A stretch of DNA of 64,000 bases, from contig JACZWU010000005.1 of assembly GCA_022571985.1 (NCBI GenBank), positions 124,001-188,000 of the forward strand, given 5' to 3'. The DNA comes from Candidatus Zixiibacteriota bacterium. Its GTDB lineage: Bacteria; Zixibacteria; MSB-5A5; GN15; FEB-12. Of this stretch, positions 55,755 through 64,000 are shown piece by piece; positions within the stretch are counted from its first letter, which is position 1, and every line of letters starts with the position of its first letter. Both the position numbers and the translations under genes were made by a program. The notes beneath the pieces were generated by a model, which was not told the DNA's origin, did not search any database, and saw only the letters and a list, made by a program, of their open reading frames with translations.

Positions 55755-55795
55755 AACAGCCGCCTGACAACTAGAAAGTCAAGCGGCTGTTTTAT
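55755..55795 (+). terminator. Terminator of the matrixin-type gene
   Basis: ACAGCCGC / GCGGCTGT stem with further pairing CTGAC/GTC(A), followed by TTTTATT. Confidence 0.85.
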
Positions 55796-55819
55796 TAAAA
55801 GTCGTGCTATCAATGAACA

Positions 55820-55897
55820 ATAAAAAGAGGGTGCAGCTCTGGTTGGGCAGAGGGGGCTAGGAAACTACCCAGGGACAGCAGAGAGACACCCTCGACA
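55820..55897 (-). ncRNA. Candidate structured small RNA (about 75 nt), family unknown
   Basis: Read on the minus strand, a closing stem GAGGGTG (55893-55887) / CACCCTC (55833-55827) is followed directly by TTTTT, so the closing stem doubles as terminator. A second stem CTCTG (55883-55879) / CAGAG (55841-55837) and an apical hairpin GGGTAG-TTTC-CTA(G)CCC lie inside. The segments between, TGTCCCT and CCCCTCTGCCC, cannot pair with each other, leaving C-rich single strands. A near-consensus promoter ends just upstream. No open reading frame fits. It does not carry the signal-recognition RNA or tmRNA signature. The family is not recognised. Confidence 0.7.
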
Positions 55898-55903
55898 ATC
55901 TTT

Positions 55904-55931
55904 TATATACCAGATTCGATTATTTTGTCAA
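55904..55931 (-). promoter_or_regulatory. Promoter of the candidate small RNA
   Basis: TTGACA at 55931-55926 and TATATA at 55909-55904, spacer 16 nt. It points away from the DUF1573 gene and straight into the structured segment. Confidence 0.75.
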
Positions 55932-55947
55932 GATAGATTCCCCCAAA

Positions 55948-56655
55948 CTAAAACCGGGCAATTTTTACCGGAATTGTCAGGAAAGTCGCTTCTTCATTTT
56001 CTCCTGCAATCACTTTCAATGTGAAATTAGAAAGGTAAGTTCCTTTGCCTAATTTAGGATTAGGAGACAACGAAAGCTCCAGCGTTTCGCCCTTTTCAGC
56101 TTCGGCTTTGATAATTTCCACTGTAAAGCTGCTGTCGTACTGTCTTTCCAGCTCCAGACTTATCTTATCAAAAAATTTATTCGGAATCTTAACTGTTTTC
56201 TTTTTATGATTCGGTAAAAAGAAAACAGAAAAAGGATTAGGTTTTAAGCCATTCATCCATTGTCCGACATTCGCCAGATAAATCAGGCTGACAGTTTTTT
56301 TCTCAGGAACACTCATGTAAATTTTGAATTTTCTGTTAACCGGACCGTAAAAGTCTTTGGTGTCAAAGGTCAATACGAAATCAAGAGTATCACCTCTTTC
56401 CACCCATTCTTTTCCAAATCTGACCGCAGAACAGTCGCAGGGAACATTAACACTATCTATTCTGATTCGCTTTAAGCCGCTGTTGATCACTTTGAATTTG
56501 TGAAACAGCTTATACTCTATGCCTACATGACCAAAATCAAAATACTCTTCGACAACAGTTACCGCCTGAGCTGAGAGTAACTGACTTGTAATCGCTAAAG
56601 TAAAACCAATGGCCAGCAGCAATCTTAATTTTGAATTCTTAATTATTTTGTGCAT
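55948..56655 (-). CDS. Exported DUF1573-type protein
   Basis: About 235 aa. Signal peptide (LLLAIGFTLAITSQLLSAQA). The core segment YFDFGHVGIEYKLFHKFKVINSG then CDCSAV is the DUF1573 Ig-like (ASPM-SPD-2-Hydin-type) signature with the conserved C-x-C. Such proteins are common in Bacteroidetes-like bacteria; function is unknown. A TTG at 56661 would overlap the stop of the cysteine synthase gene, but ATG 56655 is the better start. Either way the two are co-transcribed. Confidence 0.82.
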   Translation of the reverse strand: MHKIIKNSKLRLLLAIGFTLAITSQLLSAQAVTVVEEYFDFGHVGIEYKLFHKFKVINSGLKRIRIDSVNVPCDCSAVRFGKEWVERGDTLDFVLTFDTKDFYGPVNRKFKIYMSVPEKKTVSLIYLANVGQWMNGLKPNPFSVFFLPNHKKKTVKIPNKFFDKISLELERQYDSSFTVEIIKAEAEKGETLELSLSPNPKLGKGTYLSNFTLKVIAGENEEATFLTIPVKIARF

Positions 56656-56657
56656 TC

Positions 56658-57626
56658 TCAAATAAACCCCTGTTCTTTCATCCAGTCGTCATTGTAACAT
56701 TTGCTCAGATATCTGATGCCGGAGTCTGCAAATATACCTACCATAAAAGAATCTGGTTTTGCGCTTCGGGCAACTATTTCCATGGCACAGGCAACGGTTC
56801 CCGAAGATCCTCCGCATGAAATCCCCTCGGTTTTAGAAACAAGGCGGGCACGATTAAAAGAGTCTTTGTCTGAAACAGAAATCAGTTCATCTATGACATC
56901 TTTATCAAGCGCTCCGGTTATCACATCAGAACCGATACCTTCAAGCTGGTACAGCTCTCCTTCGATTATTTTCCCACTTTTAACATACTCCGCAAATATT
57001 GATCCTTCGGGGTCTACAGCGATAATTCTGACATCCGGGTTCTTCTCTTTTAAGTACCGGCCGGTTCCAGATAGTGTCCCGCCGGTGCCTATTCCGCAGA
57101 CAAAATGAGTTATTTTACCATCGGTGTCATGCCATAGTTCGGGACCGGTTGTCTGATAGTGGGCTTCTATATTTTCTTTATTGTCATATTGATTAAGGTC
57201 AAAGTAGCCGTGTTCTTCACAGAGTTTTCGGGCAATCATATAATGATTCTCCGGAGAATCATGAGGCGCTTCTGTAGGAGTTACTATAACTTTCGCCCCA
57301 AACGAACGAATAAGATCGGTTTTCTCCTGACTGGTTTTTTCCGGGGTGGTGATGATTGATTTTAGGCCCAGGACCGAGGCTGTCATAGCCAGCGAAGATC
57401 CGGTGTTGCCGGAACTATTATCCACAACCGTATCGCCCGGCTTCAGGCGTCCCTCAGAAATTGCTTTTTTAAGAATATAGGCTGTCATCCGGTCTTTTAC
57501 TGAACCGCTGGGGTTTAAAAATTCAAGTTTTGCGTAGGCTTTTGGACCGCCTTCGGGAATGCCAGTTTTGAGGCGCACAAGTGGCGTCTTACCAATCAAT
57601 TCCAAGATGTCTTCAAAAGTATTCAT
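56658..57626 (-). CDS. cysK: Cysteine synthase family PLP enzyme
   Basis: 322 aa. Makes cysteine from O-acetylserine and sulfide, or acts as a related beta-replacement enzyme. ELIGKTPLVRL at the start, the PLP lysine in NPSGSVKDRMT (about residue 41-42), the substrate loop NSSGNTGSSLA, the phosphate-binding GIGTGGTLSGTG, and SCGGSSGT near the end are all present. Cystathionine beta-synthase-like specificity cannot be excluded. A TTGAAA and TATAAA pair 15 nt apart lies about 40 nt before ATG 57626. Confidence 0.92.
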   Translation of the reverse strand: MNTFEDILELIGKTPLVRLKTGIPEGGPKAYAKLEFLNPSGSVKDRMTAYILKKAISEGRLKPGDTVVDNSSGNTGSSLAMTASVLGLKSIITTPEKTSQEKTDLIRSFGAKVIVTPTEAPHDSPENHYMIARKLCEEHGYFDLNQYDNKENIEAHYQTTGPELWHDTDGKITHFVCGIGTGGTLSGTGRYLKEKNPDVRIIAVDPEGSIFAEYVKSGKIIEGELYQLEGIGSDVITGALDKDVIDELISVSDKDSFNRARLVSKTEGISCGGSSGTVACAMEIVARSAKPDSFMVGIFADSGIRYLSKCYNDDWMKEQGFI

Positions 57627-57822
57627 GTTGCTAAGTTTAAGAGTTAAAGTTTATACAATTCACTTTGGTTTTTCAACAACTTTATGTGTAAAACAAGAGC
57701 AGGTCTTTATAGTTGACAATTTCCTGCGGCGCCGGGAAATTGCTCAAGCTTGCAGAACAAAGTATCTGATAATGATGACGATACATAGTTATTCTTAACT
57801 ATATCTGATTTTGGAGGATAAG

Positions 57823-58287
57823 ATGAAGATTGATAAAGCTTTAATGATATTAACAGTAACCGCCTTGCTGGCCTCAGGCTGCTCCGATAAGCAAAAAGAA
57901 TCAGAACAGATAGAGCAGGATATGACAGATTTAGCTGCTGAATCTGCTACGGTCGACACCTCTGAGTCTGTGCCGGATACCAGTATGGTTGAAGACGATT
58001 ATGAAGCCGCCGCTGAGGCAGCTCTTGACCTGCCTGATGCTCCGCAGGGAGATGGCTATGTTGTACAGGTCTCAAGTGCGACTGATGAATCATATGCGTT
58101 TTATCTGGTAGACCTCTGGAAAGAAAGAGGTTACGAGCCGTACGTGACAACAATCACTTATAATGATGAAACCCATTTCAGAGTCCGCATTGGGCTTTTT
58201 GATGCTCACAGTGAAGCTAAGAAGTTAGTGGCTGAACTTAAAGACAAATACTCAGCTGATGCCTGGATAGACCAGGTCTCATATTAG
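57823..58287 (+). CDS. SPOR-domain lipoprotein
   Basis: 154 aa. Lipobox LLASGC with Cys at residue 20, an acidic linker, then a SPOR-type domain (GYVVQVSSATDESYAFYLVDLWKERGYEPYV ... FRVRIGLFDAHSEAKKLVAEL) that binds denuded peptidoglycan at division sites. Anchored in a membrane facing the periplasm. Start ATG 57823 has a GGAGG site 5 nt upstream; the TTG at 57811 in the same frame is inside that site and is rejected. Confidence 0.9.
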   Translation: MKIDKALMILTVTALLASGCSDKQKESEQIEQDMTDLAAESATVDTSESVPDTSMVEDDYEAAAEAALDLPDAPQGDGYVVQVSSATDESYAFYLVDLWKERGYEPYVTTITYNDETHFRVRIGLFDAHSEAKKLVAELKDKYSADAWIDQVSY

Positions 58288-58333
58288 AGAAGGGTAGTCT
58301 CAGGCTGCATTAGTCTCTTATCTACATTATATA

Positions 58334-58747
58334 ATGAAGAGCTACACTGAGTATTTGGTTTTTAATACCAAAAAGCGCCGGGAATACATTAATATTACAG
58401 GCAGGGTTGAAGACGCTCTCCAAAAAAGCAAAGTACAGGAAGGCTTTGTGCTGGTCTCGGCGATGCATATCACCGCCGGTGTTTATGTTAACGATGCCGA
58501 ACAGGGCTTAATTGAAGACATCGATGAATGGCTTGACAAACTCGCCCCCTACGGCCCTGACTACCGCCATCATAGAACCGGCGAAGACAACGGTGATGCC
58601 CATCTGAAAAATTTGATGATTGGTTCGCAGGTCTTTTTGCCTATTACCAAAGGACGGCTTGATTTTGGTCCCTGGCAGCAGGTTTACTATGCCGAGTTCG
58701 ACGGCCGCCGCAAAAAAAGAGTTATTATCAAAATAATAGGCGAGTGA
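58334..58747 (+). CDS. YjbQ family protein (secondary thiamine-phosphate synthase-type)
   Basis: 137 aa. Family blocks: [81 protein letters not shown] with the conserved His and Asn residues. Members of UPF0047 have weak thiamin-phosphate synthase activity; the main role is unsettled. It starts without a visible Shine-Dalgarno. The TGA stop lies inside the terminator stem that follows. Confidence 0.93.
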   Translation: MKSYTEYLVFNTKKRREYINITGRVEDALQKSKVQEGFVLVSAMHITAGVYVNDAEQGLIEDIDEWLDKLAPYGPDYRHHRTGEDNGDAHLKNLMIGSQVFLPITKGRLDFGPWQQVYYAEFDGRRKKRVIIKIIGE

Positions 58748-58767
58748 AAAGTCACTCGCCTGTTTTT
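58739..58767 (+). terminator. Terminator overlapping the end of the yjbQ gene
   Basis: GGCGAGTGA (58739-58747) pairs with TCACTCGCC (58752-58760), loop AAAAG, then TGTTTTT. The stop codon is the last three bases of the left arm, so termination and translation stop are physically linked. Confidence 0.9.
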
Positions 58768-58798
58768 ATTTCAAGCAATTTAGAGTTGCTCAAGCCAT

Positions 58799-60718
58799 CT
58801 ATTTTAAATGCTTATCAAAAAATTCGACCTGCTTGCGGTATTCTGCAATAATATTAACACGCTTGGAAGCGCCGTGTCCCTCGTCCGGGAAAATCAGAGA
58901 ATCAACCACACCGCCGTTATTCTTAATCGCTGCAATAATCTGGCGGGCTTCTCCGACAGGAACTCGCGGATCGTTTTCGCCATGAATGACCAAAAGGGGT
59001 GTTTTAATCTGGTCGGCCTTGTGAATAGGGGAGATTGATTTCAAAAATTCAGGGTCGCTTAGTGGTCCGTACTCAGATTCACGCAAGGCTCTGCGGTAGG
59101 GTTTGGTATTTTCTAAAAATGTTTTGAAATTCACGATACCTACGATATTAATGGCTGCCGAGAACAAATCCGGATACTCAGTAATCATTCCCATCACCAC
59201 ATAGCCTCCGTAAGAACCGCCTCGAATGCCAATCATGCCTTTATTGGTGTAGCCATTCTCTACCAGATAATCTACTGCAGCTTTGTAATCTTTGAGTGAA
59301 AGCTTTCTATTCTTGTAGTTATCAAGTCCCATATAGTGGCTGCCGTAACCCGATGAGCCTCTGGGATTGGGGGCAATAATGCCGTATCCGTTGAGAATCA
59401 AATATTGGAAATTCCTGATGAAGCCGGGTGTGAACTGACTCTCCGGTCCGCCATGGGCGTGGACCACAAACGGTATTTGCTCACCCTTTTTGTAATCAGG
59501 AGGCAGGTACAGAAATGCCGGAATTTCCAAATCGTCGAAACTCTTATAGTGAATTAGTCTGGGCTCAGAGAAAATATCCCGGTCTATCCCGGCATAAATG
59601 GAAAACGTCAACTGTGTGAGTTCTTTTGATTGAGGGTTCCATTTCCAGACATCGGGTGCCCGGGTGGGTCCGTGAAAAGAAACTATGCAGGAGCCGTTTT
59701 CATCAAAATATCCGCCGCCCAGCTTGCCGTCCAGAGGCGGGCTCGGCAGCTCCTTTTTTGATTTAACTTCACGCAGTTTTAGTCTGGCATAGCCATCTTC
59801 GTTGACTTCGGCAGACATATATTTAAAGTCCCTGGAAAATTCAAGACCGTCAACTTCCCATTTTGGGTCGATCCAGCCATCGTCCACAAAATTGATCTCG
59901 GGCGAACCAACAGTCAAAGTTGCAATTCTCAAGATGCCATCTTCGTTATCATTGCAGGTCAGCCAGATTGTTTTGTTGTCCGGCATTAGCGTAGGGGAAT
60001 CATAAATAACATCGTGGTCATCGTCTGTAAGTTTAGAATACTCCAGACTGTTCAAATCCAGCAAATAGAGGTCGTCATTGGAGTTTGAAGTTATTTGAAA
60101 GATTACCATGAATTTGCCGTTAGAGCTAACACTAGCAATATAATTGTAGCCACGAACTCCGGCAGTATCTCCAAAAATTTTGACTGCCTCCCCGCTATTA
60201 ATGTCCATTTTATAGATGAAAAAGTCCTGGCCGTTCTCCTTGTTTGACCTGTAAAAAATATGTGAATCATCATGCGACCAGTTTACAGAACCATATTGAA
60301 TATCTATGCCGTCGGTCAGAGGCATAATCCGGCCACTTTTGGTGTCCATCAGATAAAGCTGAGACTGCTCCGAGCCGCCTGTTGAAGCTCCTACTATGCC
60401 CATAGTGGAGCTGTGAGAGAGCTCGAAGAAGTCTATGCCATCTTCGAAAGTAGTTAACTGGTAGGGCCAGCCTTCGGCTGTAAGCCTGTATATCTGAGAT
60501 ACGCCCGATGAAGAAGATCTGAAAAACAGCTGCTTGCCATCCCAGCTATATCCTGCCGGTGAATTACTGCCTACCTGCATGAAAGTACCGATGTCAGGTA
60601 TGTATTTGCCCTGATTGAGCATCGATCTTATTTCTTCGTTTCTCTGTGACTGGGCTAAATCTGTTGTCAGCAGGACAGTCAGCAGTACCAGCAAAGCTAT
60701 TGCTAAAATTCTTGGCAT
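58799..60718 (-). CDS. Secreted S9 family (prolyl oligopeptidase-like) peptidase
   Basis: 639 aa. Signal peptide about 1-24 (ILAIALLVLLTVLLTTDLAQS). A seven-bladed-type beta-propeller (repeats such as YSWDGKQLFFRSS and NWSHDDSHIFYRSN) precedes an alpha/beta-hydrolase domain: Ser in GIRGGSYGGYVVMG (about 502), Asp in GENDPRVPVGEA (about 584), His in PDEGHGASK (about 616). It cleaves short peptides after proline or similar residues, probably in the periplasm. It is an isolated unit convergent with yjbQ. Confidence 0.94.
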   Translation of the reverse strand: MPRILAIALLVLLTVLLTTDLAQSQRNEEIRSMLNQGKYIPDIGTFMQVGSNSPAGYSWDGKQLFFRSSSSGVSQIYRLTAEGWPYQLTTFEDGIDFFELSHSSTMGIVGASTGGSEQSQLYLMDTKSGRIMPLTDGIDIQYGSVNWSHDDSHIFYRSNKENGQDFFIYKMDINSGEAVKIFGDTAGVRGYNYIASVSSNGKFMVIFQITSNSNDDLYLLDLNSLEYSKLTDDDHDVIYDSPTLMPDNKTIWLTCNDNEDGILRIATLTVGSPEINFVDDGWIDPKWEVDGLEFSRDFKYMSAEVNEDGYARLKLREVKSKKELPSPPLDGKLGGGYFDENGSCIVSFHGPTRAPDVWKWNPQSKELTQLTFSIYAGIDRDIFSEPRLIHYKSFDDLEIPAFLYLPPDYKKGEQIPFVVHAHGGPESQFTPGFIRNFQYLILNGYGIIAPNPRGSSGYGSHYMGLDNYKNRKLSLKDYKAAVDYLVENGYTNKGMIGIRGGSYGGYVVMGMITEYPDLFSAAINIVGIVNFKTFLENTKPYRRALRESEYGPLSDPEFLKSISPIHKADQIKTPLLVIHGENDPRVPVGEARQIIAAIKNNGGVVDSLIFPDEGHGASKRVNIIAEYRKQVEFFDKHLK

Positions 60719-60830
60719 AGTATCTCCTTAAGATTATGCTGTTTGAATGTCTTTGAGATTATACATTCCAGAGAGATTGATAGCAACATTCTCTGTGTAT
60801 CTATTTGTGAATTCTAATGGATGCAGGCAC

Positions 60831-60861
60831 AAAAAAACCCGCCTAGGCAAGGCGGGTTTAA
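60831..60861 (-). terminator. Terminator of the PEGA/TPR gene
   Basis: On the minus strand AAACCCGCCT pairs with AGGCGGGTTT, followed by further Ts (60838-60831). Confidence 0.9.
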
Positions 60862-60877
60862 GTCAGTTTTGTTTTTG

Positions 60878-63022
60878 TTATTGTGTTTGAGCAGCCTTAA
60901 TGGCAGCAGCATATCGTTTATTTCGGCGCATTTCACGCATTTGCTTTTCGCTGGCAACTGTCCGGAACTTCTCATAGGACTTCTTTACATCCTTAAACTT
61001 ATCAATCGCCATGTAGCTAAGCATCAGATATTGATAAACATAGGGATCGTTCTTATCTAAAGACCTGGCGTTTTTGAAATGACCTATGGCTTGTTTGTAA
61101 TACCCTTGATTAAAACGAGCCTGGCCAAGACCAAAATATCCCCGAAAATTTCTTCTGTCCACTCTGATAACGTTGTCGTAATCTGCCAGGGCTGCGATTT
61201 CTTCCCCTTTGGCCAGATATAATTCAGCTCGGCCGAGGTAAGCTGGTATTGATTTGTTATCAATTTCCAGAGATTTGCTATAGGATGTAATAGCTTTGCT
61301 AAAGAGTTTTTTGAATCTGTAAATTTCGGCTGACCTGATATAATCTTCGACGGCCTCTTCCTGCAGATATAGTTGCTGTTTGGTCATAGCTCTATTGAAA
61401 TAGGCTTGAGGATAGCTTGGCTCAATATTTATTGCTTCTGTGAAATCTGCAATGGCGTCTTCAAAATTGCCAGCTTTGTAAGCGTTCAGTCCTGACCGGA
61501 AAAAATCTTTAGCGCTATATGTTTTCTCTTTAACCGGGCTAGACAGAGGCAGCAGCGAGACAGAAAGGGTTCGTGTTTCCCCGGCTTTTAAGAAAACAGT
61601 ACCGCTTCTTGTTCCGTACCCATCAGCGGAGATTTCATATTTGTGGCTGCCGGGTTCAATATTTCTGTATTTAAGATTACCTGCTCCCAGGACTTTGCCA
61701 TCTATTTTAATTCTGGCGTCAGCGACGTTTGCAGCCAGCTTGATTGAAGCCGGTCCTCTTCGAGGGCTGGCTTTGCCAGTTGTAGCGCTGCTTTTTTTCG
61801 GTACAGAGGTTTGTTTCGAAGTCGGTGTTGCTTGTGCTACTTTTTTGCTGGTTTTGGAGCTGCTTGATTTAGAAGAAGATTTCTTGGCATACTTCTTTTT
61901 GCTCTTTTTGGCTGAACTTTTAATATTAGGTGACAGCGAAATCATCGAGATTTCGTCATTTACTACCGTAGCAAAGTCTGCACCTATCAACTTGTTCTTG
62001 ACGTAATACTCGATTTTGTGTGTACCCTCGGGAACACCAGTCGTGCTAAAATAACCTTCGGCATCTGACTCAACTTTAATCCCCAGATCCGGGAATACTA
62101 CCTCAGCGCCTTTAATGTAAGGTTTACCTTTTTTGTCTAATATCATGCCGGCGACTATTCCATCGCCGTTTCCAGGGCCGCTCAAAAACATCGATCCGAC
62201 AATAAAGAGAACTATCACAAATGCTCCGGCAATACTGCTGAAAAGAAGGGCCGAATTGAGCTTCTTAGGCTGAAGATGATATTCCTTGCCGTTTAATGTC
62301 AATTCATCATGTCGGGTCAGATGATGCCGCCCCAAAAGCTGAATATAGTTCTTGTAGAAATACGCCTTACCTTTGCTGCGAGATGTTTTGGGAGTCTCCC
62401 CAAGACCTTCCAGAAGAGGCTTTTTGTCAATTTTGGGGATATCGGAACTGGCTTCTTCAGGGTTTTCCTGACTATCCAGTTCATTGAGTTTATTCCGGAT
62501 TTTAGCTTTTTCTTCATCAGCAAGATGAACATTTTTACCGTACAAATTTTGCTCGATTTTCTTTAAATCTTCATCTGAAAGTTTATGGACTTTTTCGTCA
62601 ACTTCGTCCGGATTTTTTTCAGGTTTATCTGAGGCCGATTTTGAAAGCTCCAAAACAGGTTCTGGTTTAACTTCTTTGCCGGAGCTGGTTTCTTCGGAAT
62701 AGTCAGCTTCAGGGGGGAGGGTTGGTTCAGAGACGCCTATCGGATCATAGTCCATTAATTTATTGAGATCCCCTGTATGATCGTACGTCTCCTGGCTGGG
62801 GCCAGGCTGATCTTTGGAGTCCTCAAAACCAGGCTTATCTCCTCCCACAAATTCTCTATCATCTGCAGGAACTTCTGTTACAACAATATCAAGTTGACCT
62901 GTATCATCTGGCTCCTGGGAGCTGTCAGCCGGCAAGTTCTCCAGCGTGGTGCTGCATACAGAACAATTCCCTGTTTCTGTAATAATTTGCTCAGATTTGC
63001 ATCTGGGGCAATGCTTTAACAA
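60878..63022 (-). CDS. Zinc ribbon, single-pass membrane protein with carboxypeptidase-regulatory-like, PEGA and TPR domains
   Basis: 714 aa. N-terminal zinc ribbon CPRCKSEQ ... CSVCS (residues 5-23), a long acidic unstructured linker, and a conserved charged segment (LSDEDLKKIEQNLYGKNV). One membrane helix follows near residues 255-285 (LLFSSIAGAFVIVLFIVGSM). Outside the cytoplasm are a beta-sandwich with GKPYIKGAEVVF..GYFSTTGVPEGTHKIE, a Lys/Ser-rich linker, a PEGA domain (ARIKIDGKVLG ... SADGYGTRSGTV) and about five TPRs (from about 505). The layout suggests a scaffold sensing envelope state. The function is not known. Confidence 0.88.
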   Translation of the reverse strand: MLKHCPRCKSEQIITETGNCSVCSTTLENLPADSSQEPDDTGQLDIVVTEVPADDREFVGGDKPGFEDSKDQPGPSQETYDHTGDLNKLMDYDPIGVSEPTLPPEADYSEETSSGKEVKPEPVLELSKSASDKPEKNPDEVDEKVHKLSDEDLKKIEQNLYGKNVHLADEEKAKIRNKLNELDSQENPEEASSDIPKIDKKPLLEGLGETPKTSRSKGKAYFYKNYIQLLGRHHLTRHDELTLNGKEYHLQPKKLNSALLFSSIAGAFVIVLFIVGSMFLSGPGNGDGIVAGMILDKKGKPYIKGAEVVFPDLGIKVESDAEGYFSTTGVPEGTHKIEYYVKNKLIGADFATVVNDEISMISLSPNIKSSAKKSKKKYAKKSSSKSSSSKTSKKVAQATPTSKQTSVPKKSSATTGKASPRRGPASIKLAANVADARIKIDGKVLGAGNLKYRNIEPGSHKYEISADGYGTRSGTVFLKAGETRTLSVSLLPLSSPVKEKTYSAKDFFRSGLNAYKAGNFEDAIADFTEAINIEPSYPQAYFNRAMTKQQLYLQEEAVEDYIRSAEIYRFKKLFSKAITSYSKSLEIDNKSIPAYLGRAELYLAKGEEIAALADYDNVIRVDRRNFRGYFGLGQARFNQGYYKQAIGHFKNARSLDKNDPYVYQYLMLSYMAIDKFKDVKKSYEKFRTVASEKQMREMRRNKRYAAAIKAAQTQ

Positions 63023-63150
63023 TGTGCTGGCTCCTGACTTTTTTAGATTCTGTCACTTTATCGACCAAAATTTAAGTTTTCTTTAGATATTTGAAGCTCT
63101 CAAAGCGTCTGAATAAGATAGAGTTGTACAAAAAATGGGCTGTAAAGGGC

Positions 63151-63180
63151 TTGACACATGCTTAGCTTATAGCTTATCAT
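63151..63180 (+). promoter_or_regulatory. Possible promoter of the lipoprotein gene at 63248
   Basis: TTGACA at 63151-63156 and TATCAT at 63175-63180 with an 18-nt spacer. The leader would be about 60 nt. Confidence 0.5.
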
Positions 63181-63247
63181 TTGTGCTTATATTTTGAACA
63201 GGAACTTGTACATATAGACCCCTAGTTATTGGGGAGGAAGACTTATA

Positions 63248-64000
63248 ATGTCGAAAAGAATTAGACGGTTACTGATAATGGCAGCTCTTGTGGTAGCTAC
63301 TACTGTTTATTGGGGCTGCTCACAGCCGGCCGATGTCCTGGCTCCGTTTTCAACAAGCGAGGTTACCCTTAACCCTCAGGTACTGCCTGCTAATTTCCCC
63401 GGTATGCATTATCAATTATGGGTAGCAAATTCTCAGGACACCGTTTCTTTAGGGAAGTTTGCTTACGATAATTTCGAAAAGAAATTTCTGGAATTGAACG
63501 GTTCGCCAAGGGCAGATTCCAATTTGTTTACCTTGGATGGCAACATCTTTGATTTTTCGGAACTTTTTGTTTCTATCGAAGAAGACAATGATCCTGCGCC
63601 ATTATCCCCGGGTCCGATAATGCTCATTGATGATGTAACATTGCCGTCAGAAATTTCTGTCGACCTGGTTTTTCCACTCAGCGACATTCTCTGGGAAGCT
63701 ACAGCCCGATATAATATGGAAACGACTTCCGACAGCGATAGATTCGCTCTGGACGGATACGGCCTCTGGTTTGCCAGCTATCAGCAGCTTTTCGACTCTA
63801 TCAGAGATACTCTAAGCCTCGATTCTTTCTGGGTAGATACTACCTATGAGATTTTCCCGAGGGACACAGTTATTCCAAACCTGATTGGTATCAGCAACAT
63901 TACAAGTGGAGATACAACCCGCATATTTGGAGTTGATTCTTTTAACCATGCCATTATTAGATTTGTCCAAGCCGTTCAGATTGATACAGCTGCGGCCGGA
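63248..64000 (+). CDS. Exported (probable lipo-) protein, 3' end beyond the window
   Basis: The frame stays open from ATG 63248 to the last base, giving 251 codons of a longer protein. N-terminus MSKRIRRLLIMAALVVATTV then YWGCSQ: basic start, hydrophobic core and a Cys at residue 24, consistent with a lipoprotein although YWGC is an imperfect lipobox. The rest is acidic and beta-rich (VTLPSEISVDLVFPLSDILW and SDRFALDGYGLWF). No family is recognised. A GGAGG site lies 10 nt before the ATG. Confidence 0.85.
   Translation, partial: MSKRIRRLLIMAALVVATTVYWGCSQPADVLAPFSTSEVTLNPQVLPANFPGMHYQLWVANSQDTVSLGKFAYDNFEKKFLELNGSPRADSNLFTLDGNIFDFSELFVSIEEDNDPAPLSPGPIMLIDDVTLPSEISVDLVFPLSDILWEATARYNMETTSDSDRFALDGYGLWFASYQQLFDSIRDTLSLDSFWVDTTYEIFPRDTVIPNLIGISNITSGDTTRIFGVDSFNHAIIRFVQAVQIDTAAAG

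Noticed and set aside
55820-55897. Reading of the candidate small RNA as signal-recognition (4.5S) RNA.
   Set aside because: The plus strand has a GAAA-type loop and an AGCAG, but lacks the invariant GGTCAGG and GGAAGGAAGCAGCC blocks, and the promoter and T-run support the minus strand.

Overview
The window looks like a chromosomal segment from an uncultured FCB-type bacterium, most probably Candidatus Zixibacteria or a close relative. That placement is an inference. It rests on the recurrent paired C-terminal module GD-N-x-DG...NILDLTYLVDFIFRGG on secreted hydrolases, FlgD-like/T9SS-like C-terminal tails with a YPNP(F/Y) motif, and a moderately low GC content. No rRNA, transposase, integrase, phage gene or CRISPR array was seen.

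Layout. 1-6455 (+): tail of an unidentified protein, an FHA-GAF-PP2C phosphatase translationally coupled to a Ser/Thr kinase-TPR receptor, and an MFS transporter. 6448-14407 (-): three tandem paralogs of a large (about 876 aa) secreted protein. 14670-18338 (-): an M16 peptidase pair with one catalytic and one non-catalytic subunit. 18490-23428: divergent glgP (-) and pfk (+), then a LOG-family protein. 23487-28276: secreted zinc metalloprotease, DUF819 permease and pcm. 28328-32056 (-): subtilase with dockerin-like tail. 32295-32906: EVE protein and tRNA-His. 32987-37510 (-): 1507-aa protein with ten Cys-rich repeats, a cohesin-like domain, dockerin-like motifs and a sorting tail. 37881-46260: bacilliredoxin, PQQ-type sugar dehydrogenase, PrsW-like membrane protein, GlmU-like protein, glgA and a GT-C glycosyltransferase. 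46345-47290: tRNA-Gly, tRNA-Cys and an island of palindromic repeats. 47338-49962 (+): a fourth 876-aa paralog interrupted by one in-frame TAA. 50211-55724 (+): M6 protease, a small exported protein, and a matrixin/C39-like double protease. 55820-63022 (mostly -): a candidate sRNA, DUF1573 and cysteine synthase, SPOR lipoprotein, YjbQ, S9 peptidase and a PEGA/TPR protein. 63248-64000 (+): a lipoprotein cut by the window edge.

How the genes fit together. Two themes dominate. The first is an export-oriented, protein-degrading and surface-display lifestyle: subtilase, M6, matrixin, DUF5117-like metalloprotease, M16 pair and S9 peptidase, several carrying the same paired EF-hand-like tail. A single cohesin-like domain in the same neighbourhood could be its receptor. 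The second is glycogen and central sugar metabolism (glgP, pfk, glgA, GlmU-like). Seven promoters read by eye are near-consensus TTGACA-N16-TATAAT with the same 16-nt spacer, so housekeeping-sigma sites are unusually legible here. One of them drives a short structured RNA with C-rich segments and its own terminator, the best candidate here for an undescribed element.
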